DNA of 64,000 bases from Apteryx mantelli (taxonomy: Eukaryota > Chordata > Aves > Apterygiformes > Apterygidae). The position numbers and the translations under genes were made by a program. The notes below the pieces were generated by a model, which made no database searches, had not been told where the DNA came from, and saw nothing but the letters and a program-made list of their open reading frames with translations. Below, one piece after another: positions 9,481-18,716 of this stretch. Numbering within the stretch: position 1 is the first letter of the stretch; each line of letters opens with the position of its first letter. Location: contig NC_090014.1 of NCBI RefSeq assembly GCF_036417845.1, forward strand, positions 1 through 64,000, given 5' to 3'.

Positions 9481-10015
9481 TCGGGCTTCTCCCTGTGGGG
9501 CATGGGGGGGGGGGGGCTTGGGGTCTCTATGGGGTGGCCCCAGCCCCATAGGGTCTCTGTGGGGCACCTATGGGCTCTATAGGGTGCCTATGGGTGACTA
9601 TGAGGCTGTTTGGGGTCTCTACGGGGCACCTATGGGGCTCTGGGGGGTGATTTGGGGTCTCTATGGGGCACTTATGGGGCTCTGGGGGGTGATTTGGGTG
9701 TCTATGGACAATTTGGGGTCTCTATGGGGCACCTATGGGTCTTTCTGGGTGCTTTTGAGTCTCTGTGGGCAGTTTGGGGTCTCCATAGGTCTCTGTGGGG
9801 CAGTTTGGGGTTGCCATGGTGTCTCTATGGGGCACTTATGGGTCTCTGTGGGGCAATTTGGGGTCTCTATGGGGCAGTTCAGGGTCTCCATAGGTCTCTG
9901 TGGGGCAGTTTGGGGTCACCGTGGGCTCTCTATAGGGCCTCTGCACGGTCTCTATGGGGCACCTATGGGAGCTGCCTGGGGTCTCTATGGGCAGCTCAAG
10001 GGTGCCCAGCGGTGC
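9480..10015. repeat. Intergenic VNTR, TCTCTATGGGGCAC-type
   Basis: Repeats of GGGGTCTCTATGGGGCAC and CTATGGGTCTCTGTGGGGCA fill the region. No gene is seen. Confidence 0.88.
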
Positions 10016-10930
10016 CGTGTGCTCGTGCGAGGTGTGCGCAAGCCGTGCGTGAACCGTGTGCGAGCCGTGCTCGTGCGCACCGTGCCCGCGTGTGCACCCT
10101 GCTCGTGCGAGGCGTGCGCGGGCCGTGGCCGTGCTCGTGCGAGCCGTGCCCACGTTGCACCATGCTTGTGCGAGCCCTGTGCAAGCCGTGGGTGCGCCGT
10201 AGCCGTGCACAAGCCGTGCGTGAACTGTGCGCGGGGCCGTGGCGGTGCTGGTGCGAGCCGGGGCCGTGCGCGGGTGGGTGCTGGTGCGAGCCGTGCGTGG
10301 AGCCGTGCGAGCCGGAGCCGAGCCGTGCACGGGGCCATGCGAGGCATGCGTGGGGCCGTGGCAGTGCTGGTGTGAGCCGGGGCCGTGCAAGCGGCGTGCG
10401 AGGCGTGCAGAGGCAGCCGTAGCCGTGGGCGTGCACGAGCCGTGCGTGGGGCCGTGCGAGGCGTGCGTGGGGGCCGTGGCGGTGCCGGTGCGAGCCGGGG
10501 GCCGTGCGAGGCGTGCACAGAGCCGTGCACAGAGCCGTGGGCGTGCACGAGCCGTGCGTGGGGCCGTGCGAGGCGTGCGTGGGGGCCGTGGCGGTGCCGG
10601 TGCGAGCCGGGGCCGTGCGAGGCGTGCACAGAGCCGTGCACAGAGCCGTGGGCGTGCACGAGCCGTGCGTGGGGCCGTGCGAGGCGTGCGTGGGGGCCGT
10701 GGCAGTGCCGGTGCGAGCCAGGGCCATGCAAGGCGTGCACAGAGCCGTGCACAGAGCCGTGGGCATGCACGAGCCGTGCGTGGGGCCGTGCGAGGCGTGC
10801 GTGGGGGGCCGTGGCGGTGCCGGTGCGAGCCGGGGCCGTGCGAGGCGTGCACAGAGCCGTGCACAGAGCCGTGGCCGTGGCCGTGGGCGTGCACGAGCGG
10901 TGCGCGGGGCCGTGCGCGCGGCCGCGGCGG
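10016..10930. repeat. Intergenic VNTR, GCCGTGCGAGGCGTGCG-type with 111-bp period
   Basis: The block starting GCGTGCGTGGGGGCCGTGG recurs at about 10461, 10573, 10684 and 10795, a period of 111-112 bp. Because 111 is a multiple of three, several frames stay open. The flanks are more degenerate copies of the same words. Confidence 0.88.
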
Positions 10931-11040
10931 CGTCGGGACTGCGGGAGCCGCGGCGCGTCCCCGTGCGGGCGCCGCCGGGCCGGAGCGGGGACGGGGACGG
11001 GGACGGGGACGGGGCCGCCGCCGCCGCAGCAGGTACCTGC
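10931..11040 (+). other. Short CpG-dense non-repeat segment
   Basis: Between two minisatellites, about 100 bp of CpG-rich sequence contains a GGGGAC hexamer run (10985-11014) and ends GCAGCAG/GTACCTG, a possible splice donor. It could be a non-coding first exon of NRXN2 or only residual GC-rich sequence. Nothing coding is recognised. Confidence 0.3.
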
Positions 11041-12000
11041 CGGGCCGGGGGGCGATGGGGGGGGCAGCGATGGGGGGGCAGGACGGGGGGGCTGCAGCGA
11101 TGGGGGAAGCAGCGTTGGGGGCTGCGGGATGGGAACCGGCGCTGGGGGATGCAGGGATCGGGGTGCAGCGAGGGGAACCGGGACGGGGGGGTGCAGCAAC
11201 GGGGGGTGCAGGAATTGGGGGTGCAGCGAGGGGAACCAGGAATTGGGGGTGCAGGGCTGGTACCGGGATGGGGGGGGTGCAGGAATCGGGGTGCAGCAAT
11301 GGGGGGTGCAGGAATCGGGGTGCAGCGATGGGAACCAGGGATGGAGGGATGCAGGGATGGAGGATGCAGGAATTGGGGGTGCAGGAATTGGGGTGCGGGG
11401 CTGGGTACCGGGGATGGGGGGGTGCAGGGATGGAGGATGCAGGAATCGGGGTGCAGGAATTGGGGTGCTGCAATGGGTCCCAGGATGGAGGATGCAGGAA
11501 CTGGAGTGCAGGAATCGGGGTGCAGCAATGGGGGGATGCAGGAATCGGGGTGCGGTGATGGGTCCCAGGGATGGGGGGGTGCGGGAGTTGGGGGGCTGCA
11601 GGAATTGGGGTACTGGGGCAGGGGGTGCCGGAATCGGGGTGCAGCAGTGGGGGGGTGCAGGAATTGGGGTGCGGTGATGGGGGGGTGCAGGAATTAGGGT
11701 GCAGCGCCGGGTCCCAGGGCTGCAGGAATCATGTCCGGGGCTGCAGGGTCGGGGGGGGCAGGGCTGGGTCCCAGGTTTGGGGGGCTGCAGGGTCGGGGGG
11801 GGCAGGGCTGGGTCCCAGGTTTGGGGGGGCTGCAGGGTCGGGGGGGGCAGGATGGGGTGTTGGGGTACCAGGGCTGCAGGACGGGGCTGGGGGGCTGCGG
11901 GGGGGGCGATGCAGGACGGGGGGGGCTGCAGGGGCCGGGGGGGACACACGGGGATGGGGTGCAGGGTGGGTGCTGGGGGCGCCGGGGAGGGATGGGGTGG
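11041..12000. repeat. Intergenic VNTRs, GGGGTGCAGGAATCG-type and GGGCTGGGTCCCAGG-type
   Basis: 11041-11720 repeats GGGGGTGCAGGAATCGGGGT with variants GGGTGCAGCAATGG. 11720-11850 has three or four ~45-bp units containing GGGCTGGGTCCCAGGTTTGG. No gene is seen. Confidence 0.85.
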
Positions 12001-12039
12001 GGTCATGGGGGCTGGGGGGGCCTCATCCTGCCCCATTGC

Positions 12040-12475
12040 AAGGGTCCGGGGGGCTGGGGACCCCCCTGTATCGCCGGGGGGGGGGCTGGAGGCCATGTCC
12101 TGCCCCATTGCACAGGTCTGGGGGCCGCATCCTGCCCCCCTTATTGCATTGGTTTGGGGGCCACATCCTGCCCCATTGCACAGGTCTGGGGGCCGCATCC
12201 TGCCCCCCTTATTGCATTGGGATGGGGCCGCATCCTGCCCCATTGCACAGGTCTGGGGGCCCGCATCCTGCCCCCCTTATTGCATTGGTTTGGGGGCCAC
12301 ATCCTGCCCCATTGCACAGGTCTGGGGGCCGCATCCTGCCCCCCTTATTGCATTGGGATGGGGGCCGCATCCTGCCCCATTGCACAGGTCCGGGGGCCGC
12401 ATCCTGCCCCCCTTATTGCACGGGGCTGGGGGCCGCATCCTGCCCCATTGCACAGCTCCGGGGGCCACGGTGCAG
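12040..12475. repeat. Intergenic ~67-bp tandem repeat, about six copies
   Basis: CCCCATTGCACAGGTCTGGG recurs near 12103, 12171, 12237, 12307, 12375 and 12441 (spacing 66-70), alternating with CCCCCTTATTGCATTGG. Copies are highly similar, implying fairly recent expansion. Confidence 0.9.
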
Positions 12476-12589
12476 CGCAGACCCGGCCGGGGGGCCCAGC
12501 CCCACCCTGGCCCCCGGTGCAGCCCGGGGCCGGCGTGCGACGCACACGCGTGTGCACCCCGGTGGCGGGCAGAGGAGGTGGGGGGGGTT

Positions 12590-13960
12590 CCCGGCCGGGG
12601 GGGTGTCGGGGCGCGCGGGGCGGCGTGTGCACGTGCGTGTGTGTGTGCGTGTGCAGGGTGGCGCAGGGTGTGCGGGGCTGCGGGCGGGTGTGCGCCGGGG
12701 GGTGTGGTTGTGGGGGGGGTGCGTGTGTGTGGCTGTGGGGTTGCGTGTGCGTGCATGGGGTGAGTGTGCATGGATGTGTGTGTGCATGGGGTGTGTGTGT
12801 GTGCATGTACGGGGGTGTGCGTGCATGGATGTGTGCATGCACGGGGGTGCGTGTGCATGCATGGGGTGAGTGTGCATGGATATGTGCATGCACGGGGGTG
12901 CATATGTGTGCATGGGTGTGTGTGTGCATGCACAGGGGTGCGTGTGCATGTATGGGGTGAGTGTGCATGGATGTGTGCGTGCACAGGGGTGTGTGTGCAT
13001 GCATGGGTGAGTGTGCATGGATGTGTGCGTGCATGGGGTGTGTGTGTGCATGGACATATGCATGCACGGGGGTGCGTGTGTGTGCATGGGTGTGTGTGTG
13101 CATGGACGTGTGCGTGCACAGTTTTGTGTGTGCATGCACGGGGATGTGTTTGTATTTGTATTTTGCATGGACGTGTGCATGCATGGGGGTGCGTGGGCAT
13201 GGGCAGGAGCATGCACTGTGTGTGTGCACAGTTGTGTGTGTGCATGCATGGGTGTGTGTGTGTACAGCTGTGGCATGGACGTGTGCAGGACTGTGTGTGC
13301 AAGCAGGGTGTGTGTGTGTGTGCACAGGCGGGTGCGTGCAGGGTGCATGTGTGTGCACGGCTGTGCACGCAGGGTGTGCACGGGGATGCGTGCAGGGCAC
13401 GAGGGGGTGCGTGCACGTGTGCAGGGTGCGTGTGTGGGGCCGTGCAGGTCTGGGGCACGTGTGTAAGCGGCTGTGGGGCTGTGCATGTGCATGTGTGTGC
13501 ACAGGGCTGCGTGCACAAGTGTGTGCGCACAAGTGTGCGTGCATGGATGTGTGCGTGGCTCTGGGCGTGCAGGGCTGCGTGTGCGCATACGTGTCTATAT
13601 GCATGTGCAGGGCTGCGTGTGCATGCGTGGACAGGCGTGCACAGGACTCGGGCACGTGACGGGGCTGCGTGTGCACGGTCACGTGCGTGTGTGCACAGTC
13701 GCGTGCACGCGTGTCCATGTGCGGGGATGCGCCTGGGCCTAGCCGTGTGCACACGTGCATGGAGGTGTGTGTGTGTGCGGGGCTGCGTGTGCGCACGTGT
13801 GCGGGGCCCCTTGCACACGCAGGGGGTCGTGCACGTGGTGCGAGGCTCCGCGTGTGCGTCCCCACGTGCGTGTGCCAGCGCGGGCACACGCGTGTGCGAG
13901 GGCCGTGCACACACCAGTGCACGGACCCTGTGTGCACGAGGGGGGTGTCACGGGCGTGCG
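12590..13960. repeat. Intergenic TG/CA-rich VNTR (GTGTGCATGCA-type)
   Basis: Alternating purine-pyrimidine repeats such as GTGTGCATGCACGGGGGTGC and GTGAGTGTGCATGGATGTGT run for about 1.3 kb, becoming more degenerate toward 13950. Such tracts can adopt Z-DNA. No gene is seen. Confidence 0.88.
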
Positions 13961-14019
13961 AGGACAGGGGGGACCCCGGCGCCAACCGGGCCCCGACAGG
14001 GGAAACTGAGGCACCGCAG

Positions 14020-15260
14020 CGTCCGGGGGGGGGCCCAGGCGTCCGGGGGGGGGCCCAGGCGTCCGGGGGGGCCCAGGCGTCCGGGGGGGGCCCAGGCGTC
14101 CGGGGCCCGCCCTGCTGCTGGGCGCTGGCTCCTGGGGGTGCTCGTTAGCAGAGGACTAACGAGGTTTGGGACCTGATTGGCTTTAATTAGCGCCCCCCCC
14201 CCCCACACCCATGTGCCTGGCCCAGCCATAGGGCGCCCGGACGCCTGGGCCCCCGGGGGGGGGTGGGGGGGCACCCGGACGCCTGGGTCCTCCACCCTGC
14301 CCCCCCCCCCTTCTCCTCCCGGTGACCTTCAGGCGCCCTGGGGAGATGGGGAGGGCCCAGGCGTCCGGGTGCCCCCCCACCCCACCCCAGGGGGCCCAGG
14401 CGTCCGGGTGCCCCCAGGAGCGATGGCTGGGGGGGGGGGGGGGACGGGGGGGCAAACCCGGACGCCTGGGCCCCCGGGGAGCGTTGTGGGGGGGGGGAGG
14501 GGGGGCACCCGGACGCCTGGGCCCCCGGGGAGGGGGAGGGGCGGGTCGGTCCCTCTCGGCCATGACGGCAGCTTTCATTAACCGCCGCCGCCGCTGCTGC
14601 CGGGTGGGCGAAAGGCTCCGCGCGCCCCCCCCTCCCCCCCCCCCCCAGGGGGCCCAGGCGTCCGGGAGCCCTGAGACACCCCGCAGCCCCCTCCCCCCCC
14701 CCCAGGGGGCCCAGGCGTCCGGGGGCCCCTGCACCCCCCCCCCCCCACGCACCCAGGGGCCCAGGCGTCCGGGTCCCCTCCTCCCACCCAGGGGCCCAGG
14801 CGTCCGGGCCCCCCCCCCACCCGCAGGTGGGAATCGATAGTTAATTAACTCCGAGTCGGAAAAGGGGGGACAGCGGGGGAAGGGCGCGACCAGGACGCCT
14901 GGGCCCCTCCTGGCCGGGGAGGGGGGGGGGGGAAGAGCTTGGGGACCCGGACGCCTGGGCCCCTTGGGTGGGGGGGGTAGATCTCTCCTCGGACGCCTGG
15001 GCCCCTTGTGGTGCTGGAGCCCCCCGGACGCCTGGGCCCCAAGATTGGAGGGGGTAGATTCCCCCCCCCCCCGGACGCCTGGGCCCCCCCGGGTGTTGGA
15101 GCCCCCCCCCGGACGCCTGGGCCCCTTGGGGGGGGGGGTAGATCCCTCCTCGGACGCCTGGGCCCCAAGATTGGAGGGGGTAGATTCCCCCCCCCTGGAC
15201 GCCTGGGCCCCCCCGGGTGTTGGAGCCCCCCCCGGACGCCTGGGCCCCTTGGGGGAGGGG
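14020..15260. repeat. Dispersed-motif cluster upstream of NRXN2, with AT-rich islands
   Basis: Forward copies at 14032-14105, 14366-14410 and 14650-14815. Reverse copies at 14237-14290, 14457-14525 and 14890-15245. Between them lie a third stem-loop (14141-14163: CTCGTTAG and CTAACGAG arms), TTTAATTAG (14182) and TTAATTAA (14842), unusual AT-rich homeodomain-like words in this GC-rich setting. Confidence 0.8.
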
Positions 15261-15309
15261 AGGGGGGGTCGGTGCTGTCAATCCCGCTCCCCCCTGCAGG
15301 TGCAGCAGT

Positions 15310-15400
15310 TACCGTGATTGGCTAATTATGCGGCGCATGTTAATGAGCCCCGTTACCCAATGAGGGCTATAAATAACCCGGGGGCTCATTTGCATAATGC
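15310..15400 (+). promoter_or_regulatory. NRXN2: TATA/CCAAT/octamer promoter, probably NRXN2-alpha
   Basis: Within 80 bp are an inverted CCAAT box (ATTGG, 15317-15321), TAATTA (15323-15328), CCAAT (15357-15361), TATAAATAA (15368-15376) and octamer ATTTGCAT (15388-15395). The spacing predicts initiation near 15393-15405 on the + strand. The next + strand gene is NRXN2, whose signal-peptide exon lies 2.6 kb downstream. Assignment to alpha is inference. Confidence 0.65.
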
Positions 15401-15706
15401 CGGATCCCCGGTGCCCCGTTACCGCGGTGACCGGCATCCACCCCCCCCCCCCCGCCCCAATCACCGTTAATTAACCGGCACTGGTAACGAGGAGGGGGGA
15501 GGAGGGGCAGGGCCCGGACGCCTGGGCCCCTTCCCGGACGCCTGGGCCCTCCCGGATGCCTGGGCCCCCCCGGACGCCTGGGCCCCGGCGGCGGGTGGCC
15601 GGTCCCCTCTGACACTCGCTCTCCCCCCAGGTGCCACCACCGCTGCCACCGGACCCCCCGGCCATGCTGTAGCCCCCCGCGGTGGCCCCGGCACTGGTGG
15701 GGCCCC
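15400..15706 (+). other. NRXN2: Presumed NRXN2-alpha 5' leader
   Basis: Contains TTAATTAA (15469-15476), five reverse motif copies (15515-15590), a good acceptor CTCTCCCCCCAG ending at 15630, and a two-codon upstream frame (ATG CTG TAG, 15663-15671). A possible donor CCGCG/GTGACC near 15427 would pair with the acceptor to remove a ~200-bp intron. Transcription here is inferred from the upstream promoter. Confidence 0.4.
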
Positions 15707-17953
15707 ATGGCCCGTGTGGACGCCGCGGCCCCCCGAGACCCCGTGGCTCGTCCGGGCGTCGAGGTCCACCGAGGCGTCGAGGTCCACCGAGACCCTACGG
15801 CCAACCCGGCTCCTGTGGTCCATCTAGACGTTGAGGTCCACCAAGACCCTACGGCCGATCCAGCCCCTACGGTCCGTCTAGACGCTGAGGTCCACCAAGA
15901 CCCTACGGCCGATCCAGCCCCTACGGTCTGTCTAGACACTGAGGTCCACCAAGACCCTACGGCCAATCCAGCCCCTACGGTCCATCTAGACGCTGAGGTC
16001 CACCAAGACCCTACGGCCGATCCAGCCCCTATGGTCCATCTAGACACTGAGGTCCACCAAGACCCTACGGCCAATCCAGCCCCTACGGTCCGTCTAGACG
16101 CTGAGGTCCACCGAGACCCTACGGCCAATCCAGCCCCTACGGTCTGTCTAGACACTGAGGTCCACCAAGACCCTACGGCCAATCCAGCCCCTACGGTCCG
16201 TCTAGACGCTGAGGTCCACCAAGACCCTATGACCGATCCAGCCCCTACGGTCCGTCTAGACGTCGAGGTCCACCAAGACCCTACGGCCGATCCAGCCTCT
16301 ACGGTCCGTCTAGACGTCGAGGTCCACCAAGACCTTACGGCCGATCCAGCCTCTACGGTCTGTCTAGACGCTGAGGTCCACCAAGGCGCCGACGTCCCCT
16401 GGGACTCCACAGCCAACCAAAGCCCCGCGTTCCGCCTAGACGCTGACGTCCACCGAGGCACCGAGGTCCCCCAGGACTCCGCGGCCGACCGAGCCTCTAT
16501 GGCCTGTCTAGACACCAGGGTCCGCCAAAACATCGAGGTCCGCCGAGGCCCTGTGGCCGACCAAGCTGCTATGGCCTGTCTAAACGTTGAGGTCCACCAA
16601 GACACCGAGGTCCCCCGGCGCTCTGTGGCCTGTCTGGACATTGAGGCCCACCAAGGTACCAAGGTCCACCAGGACTCCACGGCCAACCAAACCGCTACGG
16701 CCTGTCTAGACTCCAAGGTCCACCAAGACCTCAAGGTCTACCAGGACTTTATGGCCAACCAAACCTCTGTGGCTCATCTACACCTTGAGGTCCACCAAGA
16801 CATGAAGGTCAACCAAGCCTCTACGGCATGTCTAGACGCCGAGGTGCACCGAGACACCAAGGTGCAACAGGACTTGAAGGTCCACCAGGACTTCCCGGCC
16901 AGCTCTATGGCCTGTCTAGACCCCAGTGTCCACCAAGCCACAAAGGTCCCCCAGCGCTCCGTGGCCAACCAAGCCTCTGTGGCCCATCTAGACACCAAGG
17001 CGCACCGAATCATGAACGTCTACCTAGGCATGAAGGTACACCAGGACACCAAGGTCCATCAAGCCTCCCACGTCCACCAAGATATGAAGATCCACCAAGG
17101 CCCCATGGCCAACCGAGCCTCTGTGGTCCATCTAGACGCCAAGGTGCACCAAGGCACCAAGGCACACCAAGACATGAAGATCCACCAAGGCCCCATGGCC
17201 AACCGAGCCTCCAAGGTGCACCAAGGCACCAAGGCGCACCAAGATATGGAGGTCCACCAAAGCTCCATGACCAACCGGGCCTTTGTGGCCCACCTAGACG
17301 CCAAGATGCACCAAGATATGGAGCCCCACCAAGGCTCCATGACCAACCAAACCTCTGTGGCCTGTTTAGACGCCAAGGTGCACCAAGACACGGAGGTCCA
17401 CCAAGGTTCTGTGGCCAACCGAGCCTCCAACGTGCACCGGGGCACCAAGGCGCACCAAGACATGGAGGTCCACCAAGGTTTGGTGGCCAACTGTGCCTCC
17501 AAGGTGCACCAAGGCACCAAGATACACCAAGATACGGAGGTCCACCAAGGTTCGTTGGCCAACCGAGCTTCTGAGGTGCATGGGGGCACCAAGATGCACC
17601 AAGACATAGAGGTCCAACAAGGTTCGTTGGCCAACCGAGCTTCCGAGGTGCACTGGGGCGCCAAGATGCACCAAGACACGGAGGTGCACCAAGGTTCGGT
17701 GGCCAACCGAGCCTCCAACGTACACCGGGGCACCAAGATGCACCAAGACATGGAGGTGCACCAAGGTTCGTTGGCCAACCGCGGCTCCGAGGTGCACCGG
17801 GGCACCAAGATGCACCAAGACATGGAGGTGCACCAAGGTTCGTTGGCCAACCGCGGCTCCGAGGTGCACCGGGGCACCAAGATGCACCAAGACATGGAGG
17901 TGCACCAAGGTTCGTCGGCCAACCGCGGCTCCGAGGTGCACCAAGGCACCAAG
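15707..17953 (+). repeat. NRXN2: Frame-preserving 54-bp and 72-bp tandem repeat, open in the NRXN2 frame
   Basis: From ATG 15707 the NRXN2 reading frame stays open without a stop to the donor at 18716. 15791-16384 is eleven 54-bp units encoding DPTADPAPTVRLDAEVHQ and variants. From 16385 to about 17953 units are mostly 72 bp (24 residues), e.g. DMEVHQGSLANRGSEVHRGT. All unit lengths are multiples of three and no frameshift or stop occurs despite many substitutions. GC is lower than in surrounding DNA. It may be 5' UTR or a long N-terminal extension. No known domain resembles it. Confidence 0.75.
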
Positions 17954-18716
17954 ATGCACCAAGGCCCGGGGGTCGCCCACGCCTCCAAGGCTCCCCGAGG
18001 CCCCAGGCCGCCCCGCGCCTCGGCCCCGCGCCTGGGCCTGGCGCTGCTGGCGCTGGGGGCTCTGCTGGCGCCGGGGGCGGGCGGCTCGGCGCTGGAGTTC
18101 GTGGGGGCGCCGGGGCAGTGGGCCCGTTACGGGCGGTGGGCGGCGGGCGCCGGGGGCCAGCTGAGCTTCAGCCTGAAGACGAACGTGACGCGGGCGCTGC
18201 TGCTCTACCTGGACGACGGCGGCAACTGCGACTTCCTGGAGCTGCTGGTGGCCGAGGGGCGGCTGCGGCTGCGCTTCGCCATCGCCTGCGCCGAGCCGGC
18301 CACGGTGCAGCCGCCGACGGCGGTGAGCGACGGGCGCTGGCACATGGTGCTGGTGACGCGCGACGCCCGGCGCACGGCGCTGGCGGTGGACGGGGAGGCG
18401 CGGGCGGGCGCCGTGCGCTCCAAGCGGCCCGAGATGGCGGTGGCCAGCGACCTCTTCGTGGGCGGCATCCCGCCGGACGTGCGCCTCTCGGCGCTGACGC
18501 TCAGCACCGTCAAGTACGAGGCGCCCTTCCGCGGCTGGATGGCCAACCTCAAGGTGGGCGACGCGCCCGCCGCCTTGCTGGGCGCCCAGGGCGTGCGGGG
18601 CGACGCCTGCGCCCGCCACCCGCCCTGCGCCCACGGCGGCCGCTGCGCCCTGCGCCACGGGCAGCCCCGCTGCGACTGCGCCGGCACCGGCTACCGCGGG
18701 CCCTTCTGCGAGCAAG
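17954..18716 (+). CDS. NRXN2: NRXN2-alpha exon: signal peptide, LG1, EGF1
   Basis: From the last in-frame ATG (17954, A at -3) the product is 254 residues: a 26-residue n-region, hydrophobic [16 protein letters not shown], likely cleavage near GGSA, then [20 protein letters not shown] and the LG1 domain ([52 protein letters not shown]). EGF1 follows with six cysteines from [15 protein letters not shown] to GPFCEQ. Many other in-frame ATGs lie in the upstream repeat, so the true start is uncertain. Exit phase 1, donor GTGAGG. Confidence 0.93.

Noticed and set aside
12600-13960. Cysteine-rich secreted protein (CVCMHGCVCVHG repeats)
   Set aside because: Product of TG/CA-rich simple sequence. 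Cysteine spacing just mirrors the repeat period.
10227-14176. Several 350-545 codon open frames in the intergenic region
   Set aside because: They arise from the 111-bp and TG-rich repeats. The same repeats are open in several frames on both strands, and no conserved motif appears.
15367-17988. Antisense gene opposite the N-terminal repeat (STSRRTVGAGSAVGSWW-type frames)
   Set aside because: Also open because of multiple-of-three units, but it leads into no conserved exon, whereas the + frame joins the neurexin signal peptide.
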